From NCBI GenBank assembly GCA_013166775.1, contig JABLTJ010000016.1, forward strand, positions 1 to 64,000: a DNA stretch of 64,000 bases. The letters are read 5' to 3'. Below, in pieces: positions 63,406 to 64,000 of the stretch (position 1 is its first letter; every line of letters starts with the position of its first letter). The notes below the pieces were generated by a model. It was not told the origin of the DNA, made no database searches, and saw only the letters and a list, made by a program, of their open reading frames with translations. Made by a program: the position numbers and the translations under genes. The stretch is from Promethearchaeati archaeon. GTDB lineage: Archaea > Asgardarchaeota > Heimdallarchaeia > Heimdallarchaeales > Heimdallarchaeaceae.

Positions 63406-64000
63406 ATGGTAGAATGTCATTACTGTAGAAACCCAGTGCAATCACATTGGAATTTTTGCCGAAAATGCGGGGCACGCTTATTTCATAAAGAAGAAGCAGA
63501 AGAATTAATTGTGAAAGATGAAGTTATTGAGGTAGCAAAAGAGGATCCATCTTCTCCTACAGGTATGATTTATGAACCTCTTGAAGTTGAAGAAGTAGAA
63601 GTAGATGAAGAAGAAGAAAAAAAAGAACACACTGATGAAGAATTAGTTGAAAGAATTGCAGATGTGATAGTTAAGCGAGAAGATTTCAATGCTCTACTAA
63701 AGAAAAAAGCAGATTTAGACGATGAAATTAACAAAATGCTTGATAGAGTTAAAAATAAATTAATACCTAGAAATGAAGCACTGCCAAAGATAAAAGAACT
63801 CAAGGAAGAAGTTGATGCAGTTACTGCAAGAGAAACAGATTTTGAGAATTTTTCAGCTATACTACCAATTGAAGAAATAATTGAAGATAGAGCTAACGAA
63901 CGTAAAAAACTCAAAAAACTAAGTGCTCTGAAAGGAGACAAAGCAGTCAGTAGGGCTACTTTTGATGAGATGGAAACAAAATATAAGAAGAATATAGAAA
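63406..64000 (+). CDS. Zinc-ribbon coiled-coil protein, 3' end cut by window edge
   Basis: The frame is open from the ATG at 63406 to the end of the window, so the gene continues. At least 198 residues are present. A zinc ribbon with Cys4/Cys7 and a CRKC pair (about 19-22, then GARL) opens the protein. A glutamate-rich acidic linker (about 60-80) is followed by charged helices, probably coiled coil. I do not recognise the family. Zinc ribbons of this style occur in many archaeal regulatory or scaffold proteins. An AAGG sequence lies upstream, with weak fit. Confidence 0.75.
   Translation, partial: MVECHYCRNPVQSHWNFCRKCGARLFHKEEAEELIVKDEVIEVAKEDPSSPTGMIYEPLEVEEVEVDEEEEKKEHTDEELVERIADVIVKREDFNALLKKKADLDDEINKMLDRVKNKLIPRNEALPKIKELKEEVDAVTARETDFENFSAILPIEEIIEDRANERKKLKKLSALKGDKAVSRATFDEMETKYKKNIE

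Overview
The window is a low-GC, densely packed archaeal segment that most likely comes from an Asgard archaeon, probably of the Heimdall lineage. The domain is shown by a thermosome subunit, an RtcB-archease pair, split GcvPA/GcvPB, a PDCD5-like protein and TATA-type promoters with leaderless or GGTGA-type starts. The Asgard assignment rests on eukaryote-like genes: a ubiquitin-like protein, an E1-like enzyme, an ESCRT-I UEV-Vps28 fusion, an ESCRT-II Vps22/EAP30 protein and a Ras/Rab-like GTPase. The Heimdall placement is inference. No rRNA, tRNA or CRISPR array was seen.

Layout. 1-5.0 kb: an ABC exporter operon (two FtsX-like permeases, the first cut by the window edge, and an ATPase). 5.0-7.1 kb: a TnpB insertion element with flanking hairpins. 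7.3-12.1 kb, minus strand: a ubiquitin-ESCRT cluster (relic of a Vps22 3' end, Vps22, a small helical protein, UEV-Vps28, E1, ubiquitin, PDCD5-like). 12.3-20.6 kb: amidohydrolase, PIG-L deacetylase, Ras-like GTPase operon, a winged-helix regulator with palindromic operators, NAD-kinase-like protein and a DegT-type aminotransferase. 20.7-26.1 kb: metallophosphoesterase, two divergent histidine/aromatic ammonia-lyases and imidazolonepropionase. 26.1-31.6 kb: PNPOx-UbiA fusion, thermosome, Trx-V4R-V4R protein. 31.6-35.0 kb: glycine cleavage GcvPB, GcvPA and GcvH. 35.2-40.1 kb: archease/RtcB, DHH phosphoesterase, TatD nuclease, RbgA-like GTPase. 40.1-44.5 kb: beta-propeller, GNAT and winged-helix pair with palindromic operators, GcvT. 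44.6-55.8 kb: tyrosine phenol-lyase, beta-lactamase-like protein, ureohydrolase, CoA-disulfide reductase-like protein, SDR, Fe-S radical SAM protein, urocanase, ATP-grasp subunit, parvulin, PDO. 55.8-64 kb: repeat-containing membrane protein, metallophosphoesterase, PurB, TPR protein, NifU-like protein, DUF84 NTPase and a truncated zinc-ribbon protein.

How the genes work together. Much of the window is amino-acid catabolism. Histidine goes to urocanate (HutH), imidazolonepropionate (HutU) and formiminoglutamate (HutI), and the agmatinase-family enzyme is a candidate for the last step. Glycine is handled by GcvPA/PB, GcvH and GcvT, and tyrosine by a phenol-lyase whose specificity residues are all conserved. 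The ubiquitin-ESCRT cluster is the most distinctive region. Its E2-fold domain keeps the HPN motif but has serine in place of the catalytic cysteine. The ubiquitin ends in Gly-Gly-Phe and so needs processing. No active E2, RING E3, JAMM protease, ESCRT-III or Vps4 lies in the window. A TnpB element and a broken Vps22 fragment sit at the edge of the cluster.
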